Part shown: positions 45,514 through 58,500 of the stretch, in pieces
How the letters are laid out: the number at the start of each line of letters is the position of its first letter
Position numbering within the stretch: position 1 is the first letter of the stretch
Source: Botrytis cinerea B05.10
Taxonomy: Eukaryota; Ascomycota; Leotiomycetes; Helotiales; Sclerotiniaceae
Direction of reading: 5' to 3'
NCBI RefSeq assembly: GCF_000143535.2
Contig: NC_037312.1
Span: 1,674,001-1,738,000 of the forward strand
Length of the DNA stretch: 64,000 nt
Notes under the pieces: generated by a model
What the model was told of the DNA's origin: nothing
The model's database searches: none
What the model saw: the letters and a program-made list of their open reading frames with translations, nothing else
Position numbers and translations under genes: made by a program

Positions 45514-47878
45514 CTACACTCTTTTTCTTTCCTCGTCTCCACTACTATATGCTGCATCTTCCTCTTCCCTATTCACTTCACTCTGTCTCCGTCTCATTTG
45601 TCCCCTCTCCTTCATCGCACCACGAATCTTCTGGCTAACCTCATCAAAACTTGCTTTCCCATCCAATGCGCTAAAGCTTTTCAATGGGAATCCCGATGAC
45701 CCTACGGCACCACCGCTACTGCTACTACGGCTCCTACTCCTGGATGGTGGGCGCGTTGCAAATAGTGCAATATTACCTAGGTTTCCAAACGACTCGTTAC
45801 GTGGAAGGTGTCCATTCATACTAGAGCCACCGCCAATAGATGCACCTGCAGTATTGCTTCTATGAAGGATACGTGGCGGCGATTCATCCGAGATGCCCGA
45901 ATGATTGCTGCCGCGACGTAGATCACTTTGACGAGGTGAAGTGGGAGTCTTAGCCCCCTCACGATTGAAGGGATCGGCTACTATTCTGGAAGCGTCGAAA
46001 TCAGGGAACATTTCAGGACCAAGTGTGTTAATAACATCTGTAACCTGTGCGCTGAGTTGTGCTCTGCGCTCACGTAGTTTAAAGATGACATTGCTAGAAG
46101 ATGGGTTAAGAGCAACAACTAATGGTCGCAGTGATTTAGCAATATCCATGCCAACTTCTCCAAATCGAAGGGCTGCGAATGTAATAGCTGGGAAAATGAT
46201 ATATCCGAAAACGAAGATAGCCCAGAGGGGTACCCATTCGGGCACATATCCTTGAACTCTGTTATTGTAAGTCCAATATGCGAGAATAATGGTGTAAAAG
46301 TTGTATAAAATCGGTGCAAAAGCAAGGGCGACCAAGAGTTTCCATGTTGCCATAACATCCCGACCTTGAAGTTTGACCGTGGAAGCAGCTAAAGCTTCCT
46401 TCGACTTCTTGATGCTAATGATTTTTGAAGCTATGAAAACTGGTGCAAATAAGACAAGCCCTGGAATGACACCAATAGATAAAACGGCTAGCTTGCCTAG
46501 GCGGTAAAATAAAAGGAATACGGCTTTTGGAACAGAAAATTTGGCATATTCGACTTGATGATCCTTAAGATTCATATAACGTAGTTGTCGGTTGTAATCC
46601 AAAACGGATTTCTTGAGTGAAACAATCCTTGGATCATCCTTGTAATGCGTGTAACCCTTGACCAGTCTTCGATTTAACTCGACTACCATGGGAAGTGGAA
46701 GCTTTTTTCCAGTTGGGTTATAGAGTCTTCGAGCAGCTTGGATAAGCATGAGAGTATCGTAGTCAGGACTTGTAACAGTAACAGCAACAAGGGCTTGGTA
46801 TACAATATCCAATAGTTGACTGACTGCCCCTCTTCGGTCTCCACTTTTGTAGAGCTCAACAAGCTCTTTTGGAACTTCGATGGGATTACCAAACTCAATC
46901 ACGGCTCTGGAGCGAAACTTATGGGCATGGAAATAATTCATGCCACATGGTACAATTTGAAGACCGCTGTCGGGATTAGCAGCCAAAGATCCAAGAGCCA
47001 TAATAGCCACACCAGCTTTCAAAGGAAGCAATTCGGTCCTGTCGTGACTTCCACCTTCTGGGAAAATACCAACAGCTCCACCACCTTTGAGACGATCAAA
47101 GACGGCATCATAAACTTGGGTTTGATCAACTTTTGGGGCCGTCTTATATTTTGATCCTTCAAACCCTTCCTTGGTACCCTTGACGGACTCATCACCAAAC
47201 TTGCCATTCCCATCAACATCGTTTCGTCCAGTGAGCTGTATCATAGCGTTTCGACCTTTGAAAGGTTTCTTCAATCTGATCTCCTCTGCGCTAATTACTT
47301 CGGCTATTTCGGTATTGGCTGCGGTCCCGTCTATTGTAGGCAAAACCAGTAACCCTCCAACTTGTACTTCCTTGCCGTCGAATTTTGTACCAACCCCACG
47401 AATGAGAAGTGGATCATTGATAGGGTCTGGTAGGTATATTGTACCAGATCCAGGCTTGACCATGTCCAGAGCTCGTCCAACAGGAACCGCGCCCACTTTC
47501 CGTGCAAACCAGCCCACGATGAATCGACCCATAGATTTGGCGGCGATAAGGAAAGCGGCGCGACGATGGCATTCATTTCGGAGAGTGCGCATTAGAATAA
47601 GAGGGTCGACGAACTATATGGATGGGTCAATTCGAGAGCTCCAAACCTGCAAAAGCCATGTCGCATACCTGATTTGCGTGAGGGGCTGCTACAAAGATAA
47701 CAGGCCCGCGCCTTGGAACTTTCCATGCTCCTCTTGGGTGGACTTCTCGAAAGAAGAGGTCGACAAGTATTGAAAAAGTCCATAGGAATACATCATAAAT
47801 CCAATTTGTCATAGGAAATTGTTCCTTGTGCTTGGCCTTTCGAGGCATGTGTTCGTGAACCTGCTGCTCGTTGGCCAT
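45514..47878 (-). CDS. SCT1: Glycerol-3-phosphate acyltransferase, Sct1/Gat type
   Basis: Two minus-strand exons, 47878-47669 and 47613-45514, give 769 aa. The intron splits the acyltransferase motif; joining gives APHANQFVDP (H67 to D73). Later motifs are present: FPEGGSHDRTELLPLKAG at about 254-271 and VPCGMNYFHAHKFRSRAVIE from about 291. A hydrophobic segment precedes motif I (VFLWTFSILVDLFF, about 30-43), and further membrane helices lie around 440-560. The C-terminal 190 residues are Ser/Arg-rich and likely phosphorylated. The enzyme makes lysophosphatidic acid (or acyl-DHAP) from acyl-CoA and glycerol-3-phosphate, the first step of phospholipid and storage-lipid synthesis in the ER. The length matches yeast Sct1/Gpt2 (about 740-760 aa). 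It is divergent from ERG27. Confidence 0.95.
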
Positions 47879-48951
47879 GATGGCGGAATGTAGGTCAGAA
47901 TGCCCAGTGCAGAGAAATGAAAGACGTCCTTAAAAAGCGCGGGGTGGGAGGTCCGAGTTATTTATCTCGTATATCTTTTTGAACAAGATCGGATTTTAGT
48001 CTTGATTGTTCAACCACAGCTCAACGATTTCATTCGGGTATTAGTAGAGCACCAGACCCGGCGATTTTCGGGATTGATTAGGGCTTCCTCAGGTGTTTGT
48101 TTTGGTAGGCCTAGTGAGTCGTAAAATTCCAAAAGTCATGTCGGCCGAAAGAAGAAAACGGATCAAAGATTTCGAACTCAGTGATACTTGTGAAATGAAA
48201 AGAAGGAATGGAGCGGCAGCGGGTAATAATGGAATGATTTTCTTGATTTATTAATGAAACGGCATTTTTGCATTTTTTTACGGAGCCGGATTAAATTCCA
48301 TAGCCGTTTGTAAGCGATAAGCGCTGCAGCTTCCGCTCACTCTTTGATGGAAAATCCCCGTCGACAATCCCATTGACAAATAAAATTGTTGTTACGAGTA
48401 TGGATGGCATGGAGTATCTCAATTGCCATGATGATTTCCCTGAGCGTAAACCCAATGATTCTCTCTTGAATTGTATGACTTGCTACCTGCGATTTCTCTT
48501 CAAATGTGATGGCCTGCTTAACAAATAATATACCGTCAACAAGTACCATAAAGACGACCTTCAATACCCATAACCATATCGAGAATCACGTGTGAAATTT
48601 GGGAGACATGCAAGAGGATGCACGAAGTCTATCAGCGGCGCTTCCAACATCCAACCATAGGTATGCATAGGTAGACTCCAACTCGCCAGGATCTCAATCA
48701 GTTGTTTAAATATAAATCATGATGGAGGCTTGTCACTTTCTTCCACAGGTATTCCTCCGATTGTGGATTATACTTGACCTCAGCCCTTTCTCCCTTGTGT
48801 TTGTGGAACGAAGCGCTTAGGATAAATAGGATGATTTAGTCGATTTATTTTGATGAGGGAGCAACAGCCATATGCAAGCTGCTCCCTATAGTTTCAACCC
48901 TCTTCACCTCCACATTCCACATACATCAATTAACTACGAAAGACCGATAAA
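47879..48951. promoter_or_regulatory. Divergent promoter region of SCT1 and ERG27
   Basis: About 1.07 kb with no convincing gene; both genes encode ER lipid or sterol enzymes. The last 60 bp before the ERG27 start are C/A-rich with CATACATCAATTAAC, a typical leader. Confidence 0.5.
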
Positions 48952-50638
48952 ATGGGATTACCACCATGGGAGACAAGTGAGAGCCAGACTTTTGCCTTAA
49001 TAACAGGCGCAAACAGGTGATACCATCCCTATAGCGTGTTCATTATTGATAATGAGCTCCAAGATCCCCGAATCTGATTGTTGACGACTCTCCAGCGGCT
49101 TGGGTTTTGCCATTGCTTCTAGATTGATTGACGAATTCCTGACTTCATCTGATACTCCTCCTACTAAACATTTGATTCTCATCCTTTGCACGCGTACACC
49201 TCTGAAGACACGATTCACAATCTCCCGCCTGCGTGCTCATCTACGAAAACTGGCCGACTACTCTGAATTCGCAACTTCACATCGAGCGAAAGCTAAGTCT
49301 CAGGGAAATGTATATAGATGGCAGGATACGGTGGCTCGGGTTCATTTTCTTGGGGTTGAAGTTGACTTGTGCGACTTGAAAAGTGTATATGCTCTCACCG
49401 ATAGGCTTGTCAATGGAACTGTTGGTAGCCCAGATGCTACTACAATGGATGGTCTCCGATTACCTGATGGCTCTCCTGGTACCGCCACTTATTCCGCAGA
49501 TGTTAAACAAGACAGATGGGCATTGAGTCAGAAGGAAGGGTCTGAAGGCGAGCTGAGATCTTGGGGATGGGGATTGAGCGGAATTAGGATACCAAGGCTG
49601 GATGTTGTAGTCTTGAATGCAGGGATAGGAGGATGGTCAGGAATCGATTGGCCAAAGGCTATATGGACTGTCATAACAGATATGACGGAAGCTGTAACAT
49701 GGCCAACTTACAAGCTTGCAGAAATTGGAGTTATCACCAAACCTCAACTATCCTCTGCCTCTTCAAAACAAGCCAAACCCTCCGACGATGAAGCTGCGCA
49801 ACCTTTACTCGACGGTGAATCTCCGGAAGAACCACCTCTTGGAGCAACATTCTGTTCTAACGTTTTCGGACATTACGTTCTCGCACACGAGCTGATGCCT
49901 TTACTATCGCGAACTGCTTCTCCTTCGGCCACTACCAGCGGAAGAATAATATGGGTGTCTAGTATCGAGGCACAGGCACAACATTTTGATGAAGATGATT
50001 TACAAGGTTTGGAAAGTCGCACGCCATACGAAAGCTCCAAACGTCTTACAGATGTTCTCGTCCTTTCAAGAAAATTACGAGCAGCAGGCCAAGCCTCCTC
50101 TTCATGGTTCGATTGTTCTGACGTTCGCGTGGAGAACTCTAAATCGGAGGAAGAACCAGCAGCAAAATTGATAAGACCGAAAATGTACGTGGTTCAACCT
50201 GGAATTTTTGTTTCGGAGATCATGCCCTTGAATTTTGTGTTGGTATTTATCTACAGATTGATCTTCTACCTTGTAAGATGGATGGGAAGCCAATGGCATA
50301 CCATCAAGCCTTACACTGCTGCTGTAGCACCAGTCTGGGTAGCATTATCTCCCGACGATGTTCTAGATAACATGGACGGGGCAGCTTCGAAATGGGGATC
50401 AGCTACAGATGCTAGTGGGAAAGAACGCGTTATACGAACCGAAGTTCCTGGTTGGGGATGGGAAGGCAAAACTCCAAAGACAATTGATACTGGAGAGAGA
50501 AGAAAGGGGAGGCAAAGAAATGCGGAACCATTGACGAGGGAAGCGAGAGAGGATTTTGAGGTCTTGGGTGTTAAGTGTTGGACGGAGATGGAGAATTTGA
50601 GGAAAGAATGGGAGGGACTTTTGAAGGTTAAAAAATGA
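48952..50638 (+). CDS. ERG27: 3-ketosteroid reductase Erg27 (fenhexamid target)
   Basis: Two exons, 48952-49016 and 49096-50638, give 535 aa. It is a short-chain dehydrogenase: cofactor motif TGANSGLG at 18-25, NAG at 196-198, catalytic Ser at about 310-311 (WVSSIE), and Y333-ESS-K337. A hydrophobic stretch at about 400-417 (LNFVLVFIYRLIFYLVRW) probably anchors it to the ER or lipid droplets. Erg27 reduces the 3-keto group during C4 demethylation of sterols, with Erg25, Erg26 and Erg28, and is the target of the hydroxyanilide fenhexamid. Residues known from Botrytis resistance work are wild type here (see findings), which also confirms the exon join. A variable insert of about 50 residues (roughly 235-270, Ser/Glu/Pro-rich) lies inside the fold. 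Confidence 0.96.
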
Positions 50639-50812
50639 GCGTCTTGAGAATTATTACAGTTTCATGGGAGAGATTGATAGAGGCGATATATAGTTGGCCG
50701 TACATCATACACAATATAATAGATATAAATAATAAAGAATTTCCTGTTCAAACTCTTTTGCTTGTATTCCTAACTTTGCTTTTTGTAACAGCGAAAGATA
50801 GATTAGAGATAA

Positions 50813-50832
50813 GATATATATATATATATATA
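50813..50832. repeat. (TA)10 microsatellite
   Basis: Ten TA dinucleotides about 175 bp past the ERG27 stop. Confidence 0.9.
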
Positions 50833-51209
50833 CAGAGTGTATTAAACACATATTTCTATGAGTTTGAACACCTTTCTATTAAAAATATAGACTTGGTCAG
50901 AATAATGGTGATGAAATATTGAAGCCGAATTACGTTAAAGCTTAACCCGGGTTCGATCGCATATCTTAATCTCTTATAGCATCATGGAAGTTCACATCTA
51001 AAGTAGCCCAAGCTACTAGACTAACAAGGGTAAGGCTAGAATACGAGAGGAAGGTGGTTGCTGGTTTTGTATCGCATATACTCGATGTCATTGTTATTTT
51101 TACCATGAGTTAGGCACGCCTCGTGCTAGTGTGTAGTTGATAGCTAGAGTATTGTCACGGAAGGAATTTGGTTGTGTCTTGTCTTGTTTTCAATCATACA
51201 GCAAGTCGT

Positions 51210-51416
51210 TTACACTCCTTTAAAGCTGGAATCGGGTGTAGGCAATGAGAAGGGCGGTTTCTTTTTCGACATCTCTTCAGCGTCACTTTTTCTCTCCTTT
51301 GACTTGCCTCTAGACGAGACGCGAGACTCGAAGGTTTGAGTGGTTGCTTCGCTTTTTTTCTGTATCTCAAACTCACAGAATTTTATCTTTTTGGGGCCCA
51401 AGTCCTGATTGTTGAG
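51210..51416 (-). CDS. Weak candidate: terminal exon, Lys/Glu-rich, about 64 codons
   Basis: A minus-strand open stretch ending at 51210 has protein-like composition (FCEFEIQKKSEATTQTFESR, KSKERKSDAEEMSKKKPPFS). A plausible acceptor (CAACAATCAG) lies at about 51417 just before DLGPKKIKF. There is no ATG in this stretch and I could not join it cleanly to an upstream exon. Function unknown. Confidence 0.25.
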   Translation of the reverse strand, partial: LNNQDLGPKKIKFCEFEIQKKSEATTQTFESRVSSRGKSKERKSDAEEMSKKKPPFSLPTPDSSFKGV

Positions 51417-51932
51417 ATTTGGTGGTTGGGAGGTACGACATTTGGACTGTTACATATCTGTAAATCTCTGTATACATGGTTTACATTTAGATTTAAGTCG
51501 GAAATGAAAATGAAAAGAAGAGAGGGTATGTTGGAATTATCGAGACTCTTTGTGAGGATTGTGGAAGTATGCATGTTGTAGACAGTGAAGAGAGTCGCGG
51601 AATAGCTTGGATTCCTATGGGGGTGGAAGTTGGAAGTTCGCAAGAGAATGAGCCTACCAAGATTTGGTAAATCGGGGAGATGTGCCTCTGATGTTGAGAC
51701 TAATCTATTACAGATGGCTTTCCAACCCTTTTTCTGGCATATCACTACCTACCTACGCACAGTTTTTCGAAGGGATAACTTAATCTAATCATCGTTCCTC
51801 TGTTCATGGCTTCATTCTCGCTGTCTATTCTGCTTGCCCTTCTCATCTCAACCTTGACGTCACATCTGTTGCTTTTTGAACTCGAATATATTGTTGCAGG
51901 TCCACTTCACACGGGTCTCGAGCCGGGAGTTC

Positions 51933-52160
51933 TTAATTCCTCCAAGCACTACTGAGATTGTCTTCAAGGAAGATCTGTGACTGTTCCACGTCTCTATTTT
52001 TAAATGTATGGAGAAGAATCCTCTGCATCTCGGTACCTGCATCTTGAAAATTCAAAGAGATTGTGTTATATCTTTTCTCATTGGAAGATCTAGCGAAAAG
52101 GCCAGTTGTCTTGAGCATTTGAGATGCCGTCTTTTTCGGAGAGAAAGGGCTCTCAGGGAG
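51933..52160 (-). CDS. Weak candidate: short unknown ORF
   Basis: The frame from about 52160 down to a stop at 51933 reads PESPFSPKKTASQMLKTTGL, then ISLNFQDAGTEMQRILLHTF and SQIFLEDNLSSAWRN, more protein-like than its surroundings. An ATG at 52118 gives 61 aa. A CACCAG acceptor precedes the stretch. It may belong with the candidate exon at 51210-51416, but no joined frame was found. Confidence 0.2.
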   Translation of the reverse strand, partial: LPESPFSPKKTASQMLKTTGLFARSSNEKRYNTISLNFQDAGTEMQRILLHTFKNRDVEQSQIFLEDNLSSAWRN

Positions 52161-55100
52161 CTTCTGGTGTATTTGTCAAATTTCCAAGTCCTTTGAGTTC
52201 CATGTCGCAGATCATGAATGAATGACAAGCCAATTCTCTTGTAAGATTGAGTCAAGCCCAGAGTGCACTGATGACTTTCAACTACATTTTCCTAGCAAAT
52301 ATGTATATTTATGCGGCAGTTGAGAAGATATGATCAAGACGTGCTTTTAAACTCGATAGGGATTTCCTTTTACATATGTGATGATGCCAGTAACTGTACG
52401 CATCTAAGAGTTAGATGAAGCCATCTTGAAGAATGCGTCAAGGGAAATTCTCGATAAGATAGTAAGGGATGTCAAAAGAGTAGCCTACGATCAAGTCATC
52501 TACAAGATGGAGGAACCTTCAGCCCGAATCCTCAAACCTCCTTGACTTCTCGTTGCTTTGAATGCTACTCTGCGACACTTCAATAAGAGTCTGAAGTGAT
52601 GCTATTGATAATATCTATGTACTCGAATGTACATTTCTGCCTTCTTGATCTCCTGTAAATTCGAACTTACATTCTCCTCAACTCACTCTAGATGCCGACG
52701 CAAATCCTTTGGTTGTCTACATTGATATGGTGCGTTAAACTACTATTCTCTCAACTATCCATTCTAGAAAAAACCATTTTCAACACCGAATAGAACATCC
52801 AAGCACTCGTCATTCACTTATCCAGTCAAACAATACATTATCTCCATCACCATATCATCACCCTCACTCCAACTTCATCCCTACCCCCATCAAGCATGCT
52901 CTTGCATTCACCCCCATCCCCTCCGTCAAAAAAGAATGGCGTCTACAACAACCGCTTTCCTTTGCGGTAACTTATCGTTCTCCCGTCTGATATGCATATG
53001 CACACGCACACTGAAGTCCGCACAGCAGACATTACCTTGTTGCCCCCTCGCCTGCCTTTTCCAGCTAGACAGTATATACTATATTTACATTTTTGAAATT
53101 TCAGCCCCTGACTAACACATCCACTTAACGGAAAAGAAAATGCACGTTTTGCACTGCGACGCAACGATTTTAGTTTTCGGGGAACTCACGATGCGGAGTA
53201 GACAGACCTTAACGATAATTCATATTCCCTCAGGGATGGCTATTTTGTGTATGAAATCGAGTACATATCACATGTTATGTAATTTGTACTTGTACGGCTT
53301 GAAAGTATGAGTTCCTTTCAAGTGCCGTAGCTGAGACGGATATATACATCCTAGTACACGGTAAGAAAAATAGATGAAGAGCTGAAGGCGGTGGGTGCAT
53401 GGACAGAGCTATTTATATACATATCTGTGTAACCATTCTTTTGCGATAATGTTATTTATAAGATACCTAGTAAAAGCCATTTATCATTCTTATGAAATAG
53501 ATAAAGCTGACTGAAATGCGTGGATGTGATTTATAGCAGTGTGTGTTTACGTGGTTTTGCAATATTATGATTGGAGAGGTGATCTCGAGGAAGATATAGC
53601 AGGGTGGGAAGGTTTAGTTTGTATGGACCGAATGTAATATATTCAAATCACCCTTACACCATCTTGAAGTTTGAACACGGTGAAACTCACCGTAAATCTT
53701 CTAGCTGTCATAATCGGTGAAATCTCACCACCTCACTTCATTGATGCCATATCACATCATATAAACTCCGGAGGAGTATACAACCGCCATAAGAAATAGT
53801 CAGCCTTAGAATCCGGCGCACAACTCTAGAATTCTAAAACTATGAAGAAGCGGGTCGGAAGACAAAAATGTTGCATATATACTATATGTTCCATGTAGCA
53901 TATGTATATAAGATCTAGGCATGCAACTCCACACAAATGTGGCTGATCGGCGATATATCTATCATTGAGAATAGATATGGGTTGACGTAATCAGTGAATA
54001 TCTCTTATGTGGATATAGATGTGGATGTTGATGGTGAAAGCTGGAAAGCATCAGATACATGTACAATGGACAAGTTTACCACCTTAAAATACGCCCGATG
54101 GAGAAGGAATATGCGGGATGTTGGGACGGATAATTAGCATGGTGGGTGAATGGATGTGGTTGGATGTGGCGCAGAAAGCGGTTTAATGTTGTTGTTGATG
54201 ATGTACAACGGGAAGTGAAGGTAGAACGAAAAGTAGACCAGAAGCCTAGGAAAGGATGCGGTAGGGAAGAGAGCGGGGCGAGGCGGATGAGTAGGTCGGA
54301 TGAGTAGGTCGTACGGTATAGAGGTGAAGAGGTGAACTGATGGGCCGGAGTCTGGAATGTGCGGAGCTTCCAGGCAGACATAGATGGCATGTTGGAAGTG
54401 CTAAGATATATTAAGTTTATGGTTAAACTTGGGAGTTTGTTCTAGACCTGGATGGAATCTACTATTATGCTTTTTTGTCAAATGGCGAGGAATTTGGAAG
54501 AAGCGTGCTAGTTGGAAATGACTATTTACTTGAGTATGAGGTCATATGATATCGACTTCCTACAGACTGTGATGTGATAAGTAGGGTTATAATTGTTGGT
54601 GATAGTGATGGTTTCTGAGGATACGCTAATTGTAGAATGGGGTGATGGGAATTGAAAGTGACTCATCTAGATTCGCAAATGTATTTATATATCAAAGAAT
54701 GCGAATTGTTGGTACATTGAGACAATTAGGGGCACAATTGTCTAGACCAATCTACACAACTGGTTTTGTCTCTCTTCTCACTCACCAGACCAGACGCTAA
54801 ATAAAACCATCGCGAATAAGATACTTTGAAATAGTAGCCTTCGCATGTATCATAATAGGACAGACAAGAGACGCAAACTCGTGGCAAGGTGACCAGTCAG
54901 TGGATTTTGAGATATATCAGCAATCGCTCTATGTCAGAAATCATGTTGTCTTACAATGCAGCTTGTTCCTCCTCCCAAACGGTATTTCCGGATCTTATTG
55001 CTTGACACAATTCACGATAAATAGTACGTTCAACAAAGTGTGGGGAAAATTTAACGGCCACAAAATCTTCCACTTATACCGGAGTACTACTCTGACGATA

Positions 55101-55611
55101 TTTATTCGGAATCCCCGTCGCCATCTTTCTACCTTTCGCTTGAAATTTTACGTAGAAATAAGCTGCATGTGTATTGGATGAATACAAAAAAAGACGATCG
55201 TCATTGGATGTAATCCCTTTTTACCACTGTGCCACTTCCTTCACATGTCATGAGGCTACTGTTGTCAAGAAGGATGCTCTCACGATATGAATAAGCAGAT
55301 CAACCCCCTGAAGGAAGTGGCTGAACAAATATGGGGGAAGGAACTAACCAACATGACAACAATGATCACATCACAAAGGTTTTGGACCCCGTGACGATGT
55401 GACATCTACGTGCCAGCGGCTTACGTGCGGAGAGAAGATGTAAGAACTTTACTGTTAGCGAAATTAAATGTCCGAGGTTCTGAGATTGGGTACTTAGAAA
55501 TAGATCGTGTGGGGGCGATGGAAGAAGTAGCCGTCTAGTAATGATACTGTAGTAGCCGATCATGCAATGAATTAATGGGTTGAATACTATGCAGAGCTAG
55601 ATGGGAAATGG

Positions 55612-55809
55612 ATGCAGTCGAGGATGAAGAGAGAACCGATCAAGATTGTCTGCATTTTCCTTCTCGCTTGCTGTGTAAATGCTCCGATGTGTAGCATTCA
55701 ATTGAATTCAAGACAACTGCCTATCATGCTGCTATCAAGTGAACTTAATCCAAAAACATCATATAGGAAAATTTCACAAACGTTACCATTCGAAACAGAA
55801 CCCTCGTGA
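55612..55809 (+). CDS. Weak candidate: 65-aa peptide with signal-like N-terminus
   Basis: Opens with a true ATG. Residues 5-20 (MKREPIKIVCIFLLACCVNA) look like a signal peptide: basic n-region, hydrophobic core, VNA cleavage box. The mature part of about 41 aa has one cysteine and no recognised domain. It could be a small secreted protein or chance; nothing else supports it. Confidence 0.22.
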   Translation: MQSRMKREPIKIVCIFLLACCVNAPMCSIQLNSRQLPIMLLSSELNPKTSYRKISQTLPFETEPS

Positions 55810-57067
55810 CCTCACTGTTTTGTTTCTAGTCCTGGCAGCATGTCTGACTGAGATAGGCGATGAATGACAAATCCATACTAGCAGTTGGGTGTTTCAAATA
55901 TCTTAGAACAACCTAATGAAACTTGCGAGCAGCTATTCCATATTGCCTCTGTGATCACACGTGTGTACTCTAGAAAAGGAAGTGGCTTTACGAGAGGAAT
56001 ATCGAAACATCTGACTTTGATGTCCAATAATGCAATCCTGGATAATCTGCGAAATGATATGATGACCAGTAAATTACAAAGCGCTTGCTGACTTCTGTAC
56101 GATCTCCAATGTTTCAACACGGAGCCACTTGGTTCGTTAATTGTTGAAGTTACGGTAATGATTTATCGATTGCTTCATGTTCCTGTCCGAAGCCGCACGA
56201 CAATAACTCATCAAACAATAGACGCGCAATAGAAGCAAGAGATTGAGTACCGGTGTCTGGTTTGTCGTTTCAACCAAAACCAATTCTCGCCAAGATTACG
56301 AAAATAGAATCGGGCGCTTGATGGGACAATTGGAGAGATAAATAAAGCCACTTCCGCGCGTTGCATGTACTGTACACACCAGCATACTCAGTAGCCGCCA
56401 GTCCCATTTTTCATGAGACCTCGGACCAGACCCGTAACGCTCCAAAGAATGTTGTAACATGCTCTTCGTATTTCTATATGAGATGATGATGATAATAAAG
56501 AAGGCCCGGATGGTTGAGTATCATCGATAGCCATGGCCAAGAATAATGTTGCGCAATAGACAGGAATTATTGAAGGTCCGGAATGGCCGCATGATTAATG
56601 TAAGACATTTCCGAGAATAATGCGCATTGATGAGTGTGGGTGTGGGTGTGGTGTTGATGATTGAATATTTGAGATCTTTTTCCAAGATTTATCGCACTGC
56701 CACATATTTGAAGCTTTGAAAAGTGGAATGTCTTCTCGTGATATATGGAGAGTCCGGATGTGGTATCGTCTGATAATCTAATTGGCCATCGCATGAATTT
56801 TGAGGGTGTTGAGGATATATTGACTCGGAATGAAGTTTGCACCCTAGGAAACTAACACCTACCTAGTAATGACGGATGTGCAAACGCCGGCATTGATGAA
56901 TAAAACGTCTTGTATCGTAGGCTGAGTCTACTATGGTGAATCATAGCCTGGATTGACAGACTCACAGTACGACCATGATGTTGTCGCCAAAACTCCGGGG
57001 AGAGGGAGGCATTAGATGGTGGATAATAGAGAGTGGATAATGGATGGTTTTTTCGGATGATAATGTG

Positions 57068-57096
57068 GCAGTAGCAGTAGCAGTAGCAGTAGCAGT
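57068..57096. repeat. (GCAGTA)n microsatellite
   Basis: Nearly five hexanucleotide copies in the gene-poor region. Confidence 0.88.
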
Positions 57097-58500
57097 GGCA
57101 GGAATAACGGGATATATTTGAAATGGGTGGAGGGGGGGTGTTTCAGGCGAATTTATTCATTTTGGCCAATACCATTTGAGGATGATGAATTTCTATGGAG
57201 TACTTACATATGATTTGTTGAAACCCTATCAGACAACATCCGTAAGGAGATTTTGAGAAATTTCTTACGAAGAAGAAAAGACTTTGGATCGGCCTCAACT
57301 TTCTGCCTTTCATGTCGCCCTGATCGAAGCTTGTCATAAGCATTAGATGTATGTATTAATAATGATAATAATAATCGCGATGTTTTTTCTTCTCTCGTTG
57401 CCGAACATCATGGCTGGCTCGCTGGGTAGCAAAAAAGGGGCTGGGGTAAGTAAAGCAATTACCTAGTAGAGAGTACATACGCACGATACGGTAGTTAACC
57501 ATTAAGCTCTAGCTAATTGCGGCTGCCCCCCCCAAACTAGAAGATCTGGAAATCTAGGAAGCGGAATCTAATTGGATCTGAATAGATCTACACACCACTA
57601 ACCATTGACTTCGGCTGAAGTTTACTTTACAAGCAACATCGAATGAACTTTCTAGTCCTATGCCCCATCACTTGGCCTTGGTCACATCTCACCAATAATC
57701 TTTCACATACTGTGGTTGAGCATAATTTTTTTTATCTTCGCCATTATCATTGCCATTATGAGCATGGATATGACTACTCGGATCAGAGCGACAAGCCTCG
57801 CCTTCTAATCTTTTCCATGAGCAGGAGGGGGGACATACCCTTCGGTATTACCATTGGTGGGTAGGTACCTAGATATGTTTGAACTTCGGAGTTGTCGTAC
57901 GCATTATAAGCATTACCTACTTGATTCCTATAAATCTACTTCAGCCATCTCTCAGCCACACAATTTGACACACAGTTATTGCGGACTCCCATGAAGAAAA
58001 GTCAAAATTTTCTCGCTTCCTTCCTTGACCTAGTAATTCGACGATGATCTACCTAAGTATGTATGATTCTCCCCGAGGTCGTTAGAGTTTTCGTTTTGAA
58101 GAGGTTGGCATGGCACGGTTGGGCTGTGGATATATGGGTATCTCGCTATCTGGGCATCGTCGGAGGTGGGAAAAGATTAAGAAAAAGTCGTCATTCCAGT
58201 ATTGCGCATGATGTGTTCAGTGCCCAGGTGGAGGTAACAAGCATTATTCCAACCCTACAGCATTGATTGATTGATGAATGATCAACCATCCACAAATTCT
58301 AAAAAATATACTTCCAGACTCATATTCTTTTGAAAAGTACAGGGAATATTTGTTGTGTGATCGTTGCCAAATCATGGGATATTCGCTGAAGTGTCACATT
58401 CACCGCTCTCTATAGAAGGCTCGACACGTATATGTTGATCCATTTAAATACCGATGTTGACCATTACTCGCGATGCGGAGTCAGTGAGAGCGTAACCAGT

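Larger units (their letters stand above)
50639..58500. other. Gene-poor region of about 7.9 kb downstream of ERG27
   Basis: No gene can be called with confidence. Weak candidates are listed separately (51210-51416, 51933-52160 and 55612-55809). Simple repeats include a (TA)n run at 50813-50832 and (GCAGTA)n at 57068-57096. Base composition is ordinary A/T-rich intergenic DNA; I see no strong sign of a RIP-mutated transposon. Confidence 0.45.
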
